A stretch of DNA of 64,000 nucleotides from Arenicola marina (taxonomy: Eukaryota > Annelida > Polychaeta > Arenicolidae). Position numbers and translations under genes: made by a program. The notes beneath the pieces were generated by a model. It was not told where the DNA came from. It saw only the letters and a list, made by a program, of their open reading frames with translations, and ran no database searches. The stretch lies in NCBI GenBank assembly GCA_964019135.1, contig OZ025256.1, forward strand, positions 14,639,911-14,703,910, written 5' to 3'. Of this stretch, positions 1-12,342 are shown in pieces. Within the stretch, counting starts at the first letter, position 1. Each line of letters opens with the position of its first letter.

Positions 1-1724
1 TTTGGTATGCTTTACTTACTTGAATACTGTTTGAATTTGCAGGTATGTACACTACATAGGGGTATGTACACTACAATCTAACTTCATGTGTGCATATCTA
101 GGGAATATAACAATATTGAAGTCAATCTTTTTCATGGATAATGACATCATTATAGAATAAAACAGAGGCCATAATGAAAAAAAATTACTTCATTTATCTT
201 GCAAATTCAGGAGGGGTTACGTACACTACATAATTTTCAGCATATTTTGGTTATTGTCCTCAAAGTGGATTTTTATATTAATGAAGACTTTGCTTGATAT
301 TACTCATTTATAATGGCTATTTTGCTTGTAATAGTAGATTCTGATAATTTTTTTCTTTAATACAATGTCTTTATTATATTTATATCACCCAATTACAAAT
401 CATTGTGGTAAATGGGTGTTTTCATAACAAATGGATACTTTTTTAGAAATGTCATAGCTAATAAATGACCTAACACCTGTTCACTTAAGCCAATTATAAA
501 TTGATTTAATGCATTATTAGATAAATAAACATCATTATTTCACTATTGCATCAATATTAATACTAAAAATATACAGACTGAACATTAAGATACTTAAAAT
601 GAACATTCGTAACAATGGAATTTCATCCATTTTAGATAATTTATTACTCTTCGCCCCCCACCCGCTTGTCTCGCCACGTTCACTTGAAATCAGCAAAAGG
701 CCCTATTTAAAGCTTCACCCTGACTTGTGACTCAAACCTGGAAAGTAGAACCTCCGACTTCCTAATATAAGCCGAGACTTCAAATAGGCAGTTCCCTGTA
801 CATAAAATCAGTATACAGTATACTATATGACTGAAACAGTCACATACTTGTAGGAGGCTAAAACTAAATCCTAGCAAATGTTGTCATGTCATGATTGCAT
901 CACCTTATATTGGATAGACAGATCTAGTAATGGTGCCTCACAATCTCAGTGATACTGACCCTGTGATACAGGATTTGTCTGAGGCTGCACCATGTAGAGG
1001 TGCAATATTTTACACCAGCGCTCCAGTCATGTGCCCACAAAAATAAAGTAAGCTTAGGAGATCTAGATTTCTGCAGCAATTAGGTCTATACCTAAAAATA
1101 TGAATATTTTGATAATGACAAATATGGAACCTAAGCCGAACTCTAACACAAGTCACTACAGCCTATATCATGTAGGCCACAGTACTATAGTAAGGATATA
1201 TATTAAATACACAGTATATAAGCATTCAGATTCTGAATACTTGTCAGGGAGAGACATAACTGACTGCCTGGTACAGTTGAATTACACGGTCAGATAGGTC
1301 AGAATACTAGTTGTATGCCGACAGGGCAGGTGAAGATTTAGACTGCAATCTCTCACTATTCACCACTAATTATTTAGCAGTTATACATGTTCTGAGCCAA
1401 CATTGCAACAACCTGCGTGTACTGACCAATGCGAATAATATCTGTATGGTAGCTTTCGTTTTTTGGATCCAACAATATACAGGCGACATCCAAAATTGAT
1501 AACTGTCCCTGCTTGTGTTACTATACTCAGATACTACTGTCAGTGTTATTTATCAGCGTTTATGATTGCTCTGACTCACTGTCTCAGAGCCGTCATACTG
1601 TACAATGTGACTGAATGTCAATGGCATAGCCAATTTAATGGGTGCATTTCTTTGGGCCAGGTTCGGTATCCCGCCCCGGGCCTGTAACACGTGACAGGAA
1701 ACTTCCGAGTATGCCGATAGGGAT

Positions 1725-2003
1725 ATGCCTATTCCAATGAAATGCACACACCGTTCACATCCGGTGCACATTAAGGCACTGGAACCAACCTACTCTTCAT
1801 CACCTTTCAATCAGCCGCCATCTACTCCCGAATGCCCTGTGCTGTTTAGAACGGGGCACATCGGCATACCGAATTCATGCGCTCGCATCCATACCTGGGT
1901 GAAAGAAGTGTCGGGCGGTGAACCGATGCGTAATGTGCGTATTCGGTTCACCGTAGATACACCCGGGGTACCAAAGGAATGCGCCCAATGCGGGCAATGG
2001 TGA
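1725..2003 (+). other. Small open frame of unknown nature containing a perfect hairpin
   Basis: A 92-codon ATG-initiated frame with a Cys-x-x-Cys near its C-terminus (ECAQCGQW). The local composition is more GC-rich than the flanks. Within it, CGGTGAACCGA (about 1917-1927) and TCGGTTCACCG (about 1943-1953) form an 11-bp perfect inverted repeat. The opposite strand is also open, so coding status is unproven. It could be a fragment of a mobile element. I do not recognise a family. Confidence 0.2.
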
Positions 2004-3059
2004 CAATGCATGGTCGATTACGCAAATGTAAAAAAAAAGGTTCAGTCACCAACTTCTATTAACGGACAGCACATTCAGAGTAACATCTTGGGACCGCCTC
2101 TCACACACATGTTTACAGACTTACCATTCTTTTTGTAAATTTGTCAAGAATTAACAACAGGCCAATGTGACAACACTGTCTAAACGCATGGCCAAAAGCA
2201 AAGACTGTTTATATTTTCACTGGTCATATGACAAGTTTCACAATATGGAGGTAACTGCATGTTGAACTACGTGCTGTATTACGTTCAATGAATACTCATT
2301 TGTAAATGAACAGGAGCTACCACAGAGTAAGTATTATCATACCTACTCTGTGGAGCTACGCACCCCACATGATGAACTGCATTTAGGTTGCAACCAATAG
2401 TGTCAATAAACATCAGTTTTGAAAACAATGATAAGGTTATATCAAATATATATGATAGCATGCACTCACAAAATTTAAAAGTAGATCTAACATATATAAG
2501 CTTGTATACACAAAACATATATCAAAATACATGACTCCATGGCTTAAGACTTTTGTCTTTGTAAATCTTTTACTGGGCAGTATTCATCAAAACGGTATAA
2601 AATTGTAAAGTTTTACGTATAACAAAACCGTTATGATTTAATAGAAACATTATTTCATTGCTACTGCGTACAACCCCGACATAACTCGATTACCTCTACC
2701 AGTCGATCTCTCTCGAACTACGGAGTTGCACACGGGACATTATAAAAAAAATTCTTATAACTAATCAGATGTTACAGGTGACCGTACTTCGAATTTTTTT
2801 TACCTACCGCATTAAAAATTATCTCACATGTATAGCTTACCACATGTAAAAATGATTGACATAAGCCTGAAAATTATACGCACTTAAATATTATATGTGG
2901 TATGATCATTTTAAACTTGCTCAGCAAATTTCGCTCTAAAAATTCGTTCAATTTGTTTACATGGAAATCTACTATTTAGGTAAGTAACTACAAATATGTA
3001 ATGCGCAATCGATAAAGAAACATATTTTAAAAAAAATCATTGGTGCATCTCGCGGTATT

Positions 3060-3150
3060 TCCCTGAGGTCGAGTGTGCTCCACTTGACCAGCCCAAGCAG
3101 CCGGTAACGTGCGTGGGTCGAATCCCACCTGTGCAAATTATGTCTATGTT
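3060..3150 (+). repeat. tRNA-derived SINE-like fragment
   Basis: The B-box-like GGGTCGAATCCCACCTG resembles the block GGGGTTCGAATCACACCTG at about 33945, inside a longer SINE-like copy. Only the promoter-proximal part is recognisable here. Confidence 0.35.
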
Positions 3151-4739
3151 TAGGATTCGTGTAAGTTTGCGTAACTTTCAACAAGGACATCATATTTTGG
3201 CCGATAGTTTATTTATTTTCTCTTGATAACATGAATGGCGACACGATATATAGTTTAAGACAAACTACCAACAAATACTGAAGGTAGATTACCGGATTTA
3301 CAGGCTACACGGTTCTAAAAAATATATCTATATACAACCGCCAGAGCAAACCACTTCGTCGAGCACTGGTATCTAACACCTGAATGATACTCAGATCTGA
3401 CAAGGCCTTACAGGGAATGTCGAGACTTATATACACTTTGAGACATGGGAATGGCTCTGTTTGACGATTCTCCAAGATACAACAATAATAGAATTGCAAG
3501 TCAAACTTATTATAATACTCCGACTGTTATTCTGATTGATGTAACTGTCAACACTCCCTTATTACTTATAAGAGACCCCAGGACCAAGGCCGGCTTGGGC
3601 CTCTACTCCAAAATATATACATGTGCGACATGCACCAACCACCCTTTCCCGCCATAACGACCACGCCCTCGTGGTCAAACGGCTGATCACCCGTCTGCTA
3701 ACTCCGAACACCCGCGGATGCCTGTGTACCGGCACCACTGTGATACATGTACCTGCGTTCGCCTCTTCTGAAACCTTGATTTCAACTGTCAACCCTCGGT
3801 TTATACGATAAATAATTAGGCAGTACCACACGACCAAGGAAAACTGGGTGGTTCTTCCAAGTAAGCCCATACTATTGTTCAACATAGCTCAGGCTATATT
3901 GATTAAATAATAGTTTTCGTGCAGACTGAAAACCGAAGACAGATCGGTAGCTCAGATCTTTGGCAGTAGCTGAAGGGGTGGGTAGGTGGGGGGATCGCCA
4001 TGCACCCCCGACCCCCCCCGACCCCCCACGATCCACCACGAAGGTGACGACGGCGAGTCAGTGACGGCGCAGGCCCCCATGGCCCCGGGCGAACAACCAC
4101 GTGGCACTCAAACATATGTAACATACAGTCACACACTCAACATATTTAACGTAATGAAAGTCGTATATATCTGTGCAAAGTTGGCTAGTTTCAGATATCC
4201 TGTAACAGATGTATAACAGATGAAAATGTATAACATACGTCCTACCTATCCCACACACATACTGTCAGTGTCAGCCATTCTAACCCCTCATAGTTCAGTC
4301 CGCATATCGCTGAACTGATATATGTACTCCATACCCTTGACACAAGGACATATACTGCTACATTCTAAAATATGCCAGCATTGTGATACCTGTCCAGTTC
4401 ACATATTGCTCATATTCTATATCTGCATCATGCCCCAGAATATTGATCACCTCTTAGAATTAGAATACCTGTTCGGTTCACATACCGTTCAAATACCATC
4501 TGCACTATGCCTTTGACAAGGGACAAATGCTGCAGTTCATGTTTGCTTAAGCTACGATATCCAGTTGTTCACACTGGCATCTGGCATGTAGGAAATAAAC
4601 ACACACAAGTTGATCAGCAGCGAGATAAAGAATCTATAGCTTGCCAATAGTTTGCAACATGTTGACAGGATAGAACTCAGATATATGGTCTCCGTTGACG
4701 AGTTAAAATAATTATATCCATACATCGACTGCTGCGCTT

Positions 4740-4920
4740 TTAGACAGCGAGAATGGCTGGACTACGAATACTTTTGTCAGGTTGAACACTAAGACAATCG
4801 CCATCGACTTGCGATAATTCTCGCGAGATTTCGCTGCGTCCGCCGTTTTGAGCACTGTTGACGTCAGGCGGTATGTCTTGTCTGTTGAGTAACACTCCCG
4901 CTGATTGGTTGATCATTATC
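4740..4920 (-). CDS. TMEM241: TMEM241 terminal coding exon 13
   Basis: Encodes a hydrophilic tail beginning IMINQSAGVLLNRQDIPPD and ending SPAILAV before TAA. The acceptor ttgttgcacgacag is good and the phase matches exon 12. An alternative short end after an acceptor at about 5195 (VICMVTMKS, stop) cannot be excluded. The exon holds a CCAAT box, a TGACGTCA and a TCTCGCGAGA palindrome within about 90 bases. Confidence 0.65.
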
Positions 4921-7900
4921 CTGTCGTGCAACAATACAAGAACAATATAGTTAATGCAGGACATGGTGATTTTGTCTATTCAGATATAAACGGTAAAAAT
5001 ATAAAGCGAACTATTCATAACTTTGGTACAATATATCGGTCCACCACTTACTGTGGACCAAATAGCGAATACCAGTAATATTAATCAACTGCCCGAAACC
5101 GAAATGACTCGTGTCCCAATGACTTCCCAGGCTTAAGAGGGTTTGTGTAGTAATAACTCACTGTCATGACTTCATCGTTACCATGCAAATCACCCTACGG
5201 AACGGAACAATCCACCCCGTTGGATTGTGGCTGGATTATCAAGGCCAATGCATACCTACCATAATACATTTCCTGTTGTCGCTGTGTACGGGAAGATCCA
5301 CATGGACAACACGGAGGCTAGCACCTAAGTAACGGTGAGGTAAATACGTGACCATGGTTTAGAAATCCACACCAAGATATACATAGTTGGTAGATGACAC
5401 GTGGGTTGCAAAAGAATGCGAGAGCAACACGAGATTACTCTAATATATAATTATATAAATGTGATTTAAGTAAGGCTCGATATCGGATAAATAGCATAAC
5501 ATATATTGCCTGCATATATATTTAACCAAAATATCTTGAATAGACTGTCGGTGACCTGCCTTACGTGACGATACGATACTATCGGTGACGCCAGGCAGCT
5601 TAGTTAGAACGTACAGTTAGCGCTAATCATCCAGTGCGCGCCCAGTTACCTTGGCAGAACATACAGTTTGCTCAACGCTGGAGGGCTGCTTCGACTGCTT
5701 GCAGCGGTATTTGTAGATTGTGACGAAAACGCCGCATACACCACTGATGGCACAAAGGTACAATAACTTATATAAGACTATCATAAGAACCATAGGATCA
5801 TCATTGTCGCTCGTACATCAAATATCACCAGTATTTACATGCTACAGTTTCCAACGCGCTACATGTATTTAAACCGGGAATATCTAGCTGGCCCAAGAAG
5901 TGGGCTTGTTACATAATATGGATAGGTGCTACCTAAAAAATGCGAGCGTATATTTATTAATTCAGATATTCCGAGGGGATACATCTAGATTAATATTAAA
6001 AAATAATCTCACTTCGGCTTGCCATAAAGAATATCTTTGGCGGGATGACGTATACCAGGCACGTGCTTGTGGCATATCATTCGGTTGCTTAGGAACTCTC
6101 ATTGTGACATCATGTTTATAACATTTTGTTGTCACAACTACTCACTATGACAGCAGCCGATGGGCGGTCACCAAGAGCGCCCTGCTTGGCAACAGACATT
6201 TAACCCGTCGCTTAGAAACTAACGTTAATTGGAAGTATACATCCATTGTGAACATTGAATAATGTATTCGTTAATTTTGTGGCGCAGCTGATTTAATTAT
6301 TAAAGACATGACGTCATAGGCTGCGACCTATCTTTGCTTGAATATATTTATGTACAGCTGATATTTACTCCGAATCCGAAAACGTCTCATCGGGGTTGTT
6401 ACGCGAAATGAAAGTCCTAAGCCTATATTCTTGAAATGGACTTTGAATATGCATGCATGTTACCTTAAGAGCTCGCTTGCGCTCGCCATTAGTAGAATTA
6501 GTTGATTGCATGAATATAATATTAACGAAAACCAATGAATTATCTCAATGTGAATATGAAGAAAAGCGAGTGCCCTCCACGTAAAACATAGTGGTCTTGT
6601 TGCAATTAAGATCAACGCGTCTTACCTTAAAACACAGCTGGCATAGAACTTGTAGTAATACCAGAACTGAAAGCGTTTGGCGGCCATGGCATCACCTGTC
6701 GTATGTATAACATTGGCTCTCTTCAATGATCATGCACATAAAGTTTAATATATATAAGGAAGTATAATTATATAATGCTAAGTCTATCGCCCGAAGCGTT
6801 CCCTGTTCAGTCATATCAGACCTCACACAGTGTATCGCACAACTGATAACCTTCCAATGACCATATTTGTCAATATATAAGCTGCGACAACACGATGATG
6901 GTGGTGAGGGGGAAAAACATCCTAATATTTAAACAAAAGAAATCGAATAGTATTCTCTTAAAAACTGAATCAAGTAAGAAGTGCGATATATTTCGATAAA
7001 TATAAATTAGGTATGTAATAGGAAACTGATTAAAAAAATCGTCATTAAGAATTTATACAGTAGGCTGCACCCAAAAGAAACGTAAAAAGCAGCTTAAACT
7101 GAACTTAGGACCAGAGAATTAATGCCGGAAAGGAGTGTGCCGAAGCGGCAAGGGACCAGTAAGCAGGTAGGGGGCTGGTTCACGTGGAAACAGTGTTCGA
7201 AATCAACGGGATACAAGACTCACCTAGGAAATATGTACAGGGCACCAGCACGGTCAAACTGAGGAAAAGTTAAAGCAATTGGATCAGTATCACAGAAGCG
7301 AGGTAGATCTACAACCCACATTCTAAGCGTCTTGTTCAAGCACACATGTATATTTACCGGTATAGCAATGTGGTAGTGTTCCATGTAACCTCTGCTACAT
7401 GTATTACCAAACGATGTTCAAGGTCTCATTTGCGAAAACACAGAAACGAATTATTGTTTACGACATACAAGTGGTTGAGAGAAGCATTGATTATAATACA
7501 CTAACCTGTACATGTAATTTAAATACATTTTGTCCAGTTCTCTGAAAATCCAAATAAACACAATCAATCAAACTCACCCCAAATGGTCAATATTACATGT
7601 TCTCTATATAACTCTATATGAAGTTGGGGTCTACGATATGGCAGCAATCTGCTTCTTCAATCACTCAAGTTGTGACTTGCTATTAATGATTGAATGATGC
7701 TCTGGTGAAGCTAGCCGTAGAAACATCAGCAATTCAAGGGAACCTACTACACAACGGCAACACAGTACAGTGACCCCATATGTTATATAAAGGACACCTC
7801 TAATACAAGACTCTCGCAGTTATTATCGCAGGACAGAACCAATTTGTGTACCTCGACGCGACTACTAGATGCATTAGGAAATAGTATTGTTTACACCAGG

Positions 7901-10900
7901 CATGGGGTAATCATAATCAGTAATCGTAATCGATTGTAATCGATTACATTTTCCAAGTATTGGTTTTAAAGGCAATGTAATCGTAATCGTAATCGATTAC
8001 ATTGCTAATGTAATCGTCATCATGATTACTTTGGATGAATACTTTACAATTTTCACCCGGGCTGTTTCAGTCTCAGAACTGACCTTCACACCTTCTATGT
8101 CGCCATAGAATATAATAAATAAAAACTGGCCACTGCAGTCCTCCTGTAGAGACGCCCCCCTCCCCCCCTCCCCCCCCTTCTGGTCCTTCCTGTCCCATCC
8201 TAGACAAAACCAGACATAACAATTAAGCTGGTTGGGTAACCGAAAGTGGACTCCCTCTTAATCCCATGCTAATCTTGTTTGCATTGGATAACTAGGGATG
8301 GTCCAGGGCCACCTGTGTTATTGGGAGTGGGTGGGTGGGCGCTTGATGGAATGGGGTTAGATGCTTGTGTTATTGTTCTCTGTGCAGATAAATTGGAAGG
8401 TGTTGTTATAAAACAAACTTGACTGGGTTCAGTACTGGGGTGCGGCAACGTATGGTATGGATATCCCCGTGTCCTATAGCATCGTGGTTTCCTTTATTAC
8501 CGGCCACTTTACATAGAGGACATAAGTTCTGTTACCCACCACACCTCCTTCTATGGAAGAAATAGAATATACGCCTCCCTCCCTTATACGACCTGGTTGG
8601 CCATTCATGCAGGGATGACTGCACTGTTAAAACAACATGGTTTTAAGTCACCGCCCTAACTTAAAGATACCCAGAAATAAATAATAGCGACGGTCATAAG
8701 TTACACAATAAACAATAAACTTCACTTACCCTAACTGTAAGCGGTATTTTGCCAATGTCTCATACATGGACAACAGCCCTGCAATGACAGTCGCACAATG
8801 TCAGAAGTTCCACCAAGATAGCTAGGTGCTAGTCATGTTGCATCTGGGCATATATGGGCTACAGAGGACTCAAAGGAGATTTTAACATTACTGAGATAGG
8901 TGTAAACTTTCCCAGGCTGAGATGAGGGTTTTAGGATCGCCTTCCGTTCCATTAAAGCTTAAGTCTGTTATCAGAAAATAAGAACATCGTAACATAATGT
9001 TTAACAGGGGCGAATCCAGGGGGGGGGGGGGTAGGGGGGTTGCAACCCCCCCCCCCCTTGGGAACCTGAACATACACCATTAAAGTCGGCTTCTCCGAGC
9101 AGCGTCCCCCCCCCACCCCCGGTCGCAAGTTTTTCAGTGAGCACACCCCCCTCCCCGCCCACAGTCGCAAGTTATAGCCAGAGAGCACCGCTCCCCGGTC
9201 GCAAGTTTTTCAGAGAGCAACCCCCCCCCCCCTTGGCAAATTCCTAGATACGCCCCTGTTTAATAAGGTAGATATGTATATTTTCTCACGCATAATCATG
9301 TATTCTAAACATGCATTTGTTAGAGACCTAACATGTTTGTGTTTCACGCCACTTTTGTACACATGAAGTTTAACTGGACCACGAAACGTTCCAGGACAAT
9401 ACACGACTTCGCAATTATACGCCATCTTGGAAAAAGCGTGACTGGCGCAAAGAGTTATGGGAAATATTTTGGTGTTATCTTGATTTTTTCAAGTTATTGG
9501 CAAGGCATTATAAAATTATGTCATGAGCATGTCTAACTTACATCCAGATTACGTAACTTTTCCGTTACAGAGATGACAATATTGCATGTTTAGGTGTTTA
9601 CAAAATACGTTGTCATGCGATGACGCCATCTTGACATCTCGCAAAGACGAAAATAATACTAAAAATGCATTGCACATGCAGTGGCGCCTCACCGTGGAAT
9701 AATCTGAACTATGATTTGCGTAGTGGTCTATGGAATGGGGTTGAGTGAACATGCCTCAGATGCAGGTGCCATGGCACTATTGTATCATGTGTTATATATC
9801 AGACCACCAATGAATATACATACCTATAGCTAAGATATGAATACACATCCAGAAATAGCCAATAGCATCATACTGTAAGAAAAAAACAAGACATAAACTC
9901 ATATATTAAAAATTCATTATACTACAAAACCATATCAAATAATTTAGGCCAATATTCAGAAAACATTATGCATATTCCGCTGACAAACTAAGCCCAAATT
10001 TCAACTAATTATTAACTTGCTGGCGCATTTAACCATGGTCGAGATGTATTGGCTATATTACTGATTCGCTGCTATAACACGATCAAATTTACTTCAACTA
10101 TCTCCTGATGTGCCCACTCCCACCGCCGTCGTAAGAATTTCGAATGCAAAGTGGACCCCTTCTTTCCAAACTCCGCAATCCGTTGTTTACTTACTAGTAA
10201 AGCCATACATTTTTTTGTCACTATAATACCAGTTCCCACCTTTGGATCAGTCCAGCTGATCAGGATAACTGTCACCAAGATAACCATGAGCAACAGGTAC
10301 CGTCGAGCCGTTATCATCTGGAAAGACCATTAAATATCTCTAATATATCAAAGAAATTGATAATAGCCTACATTTTATCGCTAAACGAAGTAAAAAATAG
10401 TGAACCAAACAAGCTGGTAAAGACTAAAAAAAATCCGACAGGCGTTGCTATTATAAAAAAAATATAAATTTACAATGATATTTTAAAATATATTTTTTTA
10501 CAAATATCTTCCACGTAAAAGAGATTAATTGAATATATATGAATACACACATGATACATGTGCCCGGAGTTAATGTATAATAATTTCGAATGCAGAAAGT
10601 CTAGTTGTGACTTACGGATCCTGACCCGATAACTTCTCCCGTTACAGTAAAGATGTAGATAACGTTGGTCAGCGACAAGTAAACTGGAACTGCCTACGAG
10701 AACGAAAATATATCTTTATCAGAATTGATTATCAGGGCGTCACACAATATTTTGCAATAGTTATTTTTTGCAATAGTTATTTTTACTTAAGTCGGTGATA
10801 CAACGTTGTAATAAGACACATCTAGAAGAAGCTGTACCTAGGGAGGGTATCAGTTTGGTTTTTAATGATCTCATGAAAGTGTTGATGGAGTGACGGATTT

Positions 10901-12342
10901 TTATTTTAGAGTGTATGTGCTCGGCCTTGTTGACTTTCATATATCGACGTTAAATAAACCTTTATCTTATCTCATCTTAAAGATTGTAAACCAACCAGTT
11001 TGGCGAGTGCCACCGACCCCGCATAGATTGCTACAAGGAATAGCATCATACCAGGCAACCACGGCACTATTGTTGACCTGAAACACAGGAGCGGAGGGAG
11101 ATCCACAGTTCACACATCTCTTAGGAAAGTGTACAACGCTTGATCTATAGCCATGGCTATCTATATCTTCCCAATAAAAACTGTAACTTTTAAATATAAG
11201 AAGCAGCGAAATCGGTGTTTAGGCCAACTTGCGGCATGCATGTATATAACACACGGTAGGTTGTTTGGTCATCAACTGCAAGATATGTAACACATTTTTG
11301 AGCTAGATCTGAAACCCTTTAATCGAGAACGGGTCTGTCTGTCTACTGAGTTTACTACCAACTACCAAAATATCTCGTTAAGTGGGGGGCGATCGCCCCC
11401 CCCCCTCTCCCCCATCCACCCACCCCCAATCCCACTCCCCCCGAGCTCCAGCCACGGTGGCTGGCCGTTGAAGAAATAAAGGTATATATTGGTACCTGTT
11501 TAGTGTAGTGAGGTCAACATCAACTTTCCCAGTTTGGATCAGGATCCTGAGCAAAATGGCGCCGACGAGAGTCTGCCATCTGTAACAAGGCAAAATATGT
11601 CAGATCGATGGTTTTAAATACGACGCTTGAACTTCTGTTCACAACTGTAGTGAATGGGAAGACTCAAGCAGAGCACACTCGACTATAGCCAAGCTTGCTA
11701 CCTACTAAGTTACAGGGTGACCCTCTGTCAAAATATGTCCGACACTAACACAACTTAATAAATATCATTGCTTATGTGTCCTTTAATTAAACTATGTGAC
11801 TTTCCATTGACATGTTGGACTCACCCTTGGAAAATAGTTGGGTATGTAAACTGAAGGACGGATAAAACATACTGCAATGTAAGAAAAATTACATATATCA
11901 GTAATGTTACATGTGATACACACAGAATAGAAATAAATACTAAGACCCTGGTATACAAATGATTTTACCATATTTACATTTCAGGTCCCGGGTATATATG
12001 GATATGATATACTGCATTACACATGACATTTCAGATACTTAAGATCAATTATTTCCTTAGCTGTCAGAACATTTAGAGTCAAACTAATTAACTCCTGTAT
12101 AATAGAAATAATTTACCGGTGAAGTATATATCTTTTTTAATAAGCAAATAGCCTGCCTAATGTAATTCAGCTTAGATTATTATTTAAATTCAATCCACAA
12201 TACTGTATAGTATTATATATTTAAAATATCATAGTCTCATAATTAATTTTAACAAAATATCAGTGCAAATTACCTTATTGATGAATGTTGTAGCTATAAA
12301 GAGACTAGTAAAGGCCAGTATATCTCCAGAGAAAACTCTCAT
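4740..12342 (-). CDS. TMEM241: TMEM241 (SLC35D4)-like nucleotide-sugar-transporter family protein, 13 coding exons
   Basis: This gene is reconstructed on the minus strand from thirteen GT/AG exons whose phases all agree, giving 981 nt: 326 residues plus a stop. Human TMEM241, as I remember it, is about 296 residues. The match runs in order over almost the whole protein: YVLSVLQFTYPTIFQG-WQTL near residues 24-43, VPWLPGMMLFLVAIYAGS in mid exon 4, VPVYLSLTN in exon 5, GYFWMCIH in exon 7, FWYYKFYASCVLSG across exons 10-11, and TATTG in exon 12. Many hydrophobic segments fit a polytopic membrane protein. TMEM241 belongs to the SLC35D group and is expected in Golgi-type membranes; the substrate cannot be read from the sequence. 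The C-terminal tail of about 55 residues is hydrophilic and longer than in human. The start matches the human N-terminus in length. A good acceptor just upstream of the ATG suggests a non-coding first exon. Orthology is strong; the weakest calls are exon 4's donor (GTTGGT), exon 8 and the terminal exon. Confidence 0.85.
5260..5324 (-). CDS. TMEM241: TMEM241 coding exon 12
   Basis: Encodes VLASVLSMWIFPYTATTG, then NVL and a split Trp codon: the last helices, with the conserved ATTG. Acceptor cgttacttag, donor gtaggt. Phases 0 in and 2 out. Confidence 0.82.
5650..5743 (-). CDS. TMEM241: TMEM241 coding exon 11
   Basis: Encodes (S)GVCGVFVTIYKYRCKQ and a polar stretch ending VCSAK, aligned with human SGFLGFF...FAK. 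The donor gtaact after AAG gives phase 0. Reading past this donor stays open only to 5623, where a stop ends the frame. Confidence 0.8.
6626..6695 (-). CDS. TMEM241: TMEM241 coding exon 10
   Basis: Encodes DAMAAKRFQFWYYKFYASC, then VL. It aligns with the human segment containing FLYFYRFHGSC. Donor gtaaga; phases 1 in and 2 out. Confidence 0.84.
7224..7258 (-). CDS. TMEM241: TMEM241 coding exon 9
   Basis: A 35-nt micro-exon encoding LTVLVPCTYFL between split codons. It has a long pyrimidine acceptor (aacttttcctcag) and donor gtgagt. It supplies the hydrophobic segment that human TMEM241 has before FLYFYRF. Confidence 0.78.
7915..8045. repeat. MITE-like repeat rich in TAATCGATTA palindromes
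   Basis: Several copies of the GTAATCGTAATCGATTAC type alternate in direct and inverted order. It lies in a TMEM241 intron. Ends and target duplication were not resolved. Confidence 0.4.
8730..8778 (-). CDS. TMEM241: TMEM241 coding exon 8
   Basis: Encodes LLSMYETLAKYRLQL between two split Gly codons, in the place of the human loop after the sixth helix. Similarity is modest, but the acceptor (tgtcattgcag), donor (gtaagt) and phases (1 in, 2 out) all fit. Confidence 0.75.
9005..9258. mobile_element. hAT-like MITE, 254 bp, with TTTAA target duplication
   Basis: The left end CAGGGGCGAATCCAGG and the right end CCTAGATACGCCCCTG are inverted copies. TTTAA flanks the element on both sides (9000-9004 and 9259-9263). 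The interior is G-runs then C-runs plus three GGTCGCAAG-type blocks; two carry TTTTTCAG and the middle one is divergent. CAGGGGCG-type ends are common in hAT elements. The 5-bp duplication suggests a hAT5-like group, which is inference. It sits in the TMEM241 intron between exons 7 and 8. Confidence 0.75.
9824..9872 (-). CDS. TMEM241: TMEM241 coding exon 7
   Basis: Encodes YDAIGYFWMCIHILAI plus one base, matching the human DGYFWAIIHLL block. The acceptor tttttcttacag is strong; donor gtatgt. Phases 0 in and 1 out. Confidence 0.87.
10240..10317 (-). CDS. TMEM241: TMEM241 coding exon 6
   Basis: 26 codons, phase 0 to 0. It encodes MITARRYLLLMVILV, TVILISW and TDPK: a helix followed by the conserved polar turn. 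The leading ATG is internal, because it directly follows the acceptor tctttccag. Donor gtggga. Confidence 0.82.
10616..10693 (-). CDS. TMEM241: TMEM241 coding exon 5
   Basis: 26 codons, phase 0 to 0. It starts AVPVYLSLTNVIYIF, which corresponds to the human AIPVFLTLHNV block typical of SLC35D-type transporters. Donor gtaagt. Confidence 0.88.
10996..11077 (-). CDS. TMEM241: TMEM241 coding exon 4
   Basis: Encodes the helix VPWLPGMMLFLVAIYAGS followed by VALAKL. The acceptor tgtttcag is strong. The donor gttggt is weak but is fixed by phase 0 and by the continuous match into exon 5. Confidence 0.83.
11496..11579 (-). CDS. TMEM241: TMEM241 coding exon 3
   Basis: Encodes (G)WQTLVGAILLRILIQTG and a polar stretch up to a split Arg codon. 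The GWQTL start is shared with human TMEM241. Donor gtacca; phases 2 in and 2 out. Confidence 0.88.
11825..11871 (-). CDS. TMEM241: TMEM241 coding exon 2
   Basis: Encodes YVLSVLQFTYPTIFQ plus two bases of a Gly codon, almost the same as the human segment. The acceptor is ttacattgcag and the donor gtgagt. Phases are 0 in and 2 out. Confidence 0.9.
12274..12342 (-). CDS. TMEM241: TMEM241 coding exon 1
   Basis: Encodes residues 1-23: MRVFSGDILAFTSLF, then IATTFINK, the first membrane helix. It ends in phase 0 at AAG before gtaatt. A pyrimidine-rich CCATCTCCCAG lies just upstream, so this may be the second transcribed exon. Confidence 0.8.

Larger units (their letters stand above)
1..4739. other. 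AT-rich stretch with no recognised gene
   Basis: I found no exon chain here on either strand. Open frames are short and lack coding character. The first 60 bases carry a short direct repeat of GTATGTACACTACA. A small open frame with a hairpin (1725-2003) and a SINE-like piece (about 3060-3150) are listed separately. C-rich and G-rich tracts lie near 3985-4030. This is the 3' flank of TMEM241, which is transcribed toward it; no convincing AATAAA on the minus strand was seen close to the stop codon. Confidence 0.5.

Noticed and set aside
10072-10317. Single-exon type II membrane protein starting MITARRYLLLM
   Set aside because: The ATG directly follows a splice acceptor, and the sequence aligns with an internal helix of TMEM241. 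The remainder of the frame after 10240 is intron.
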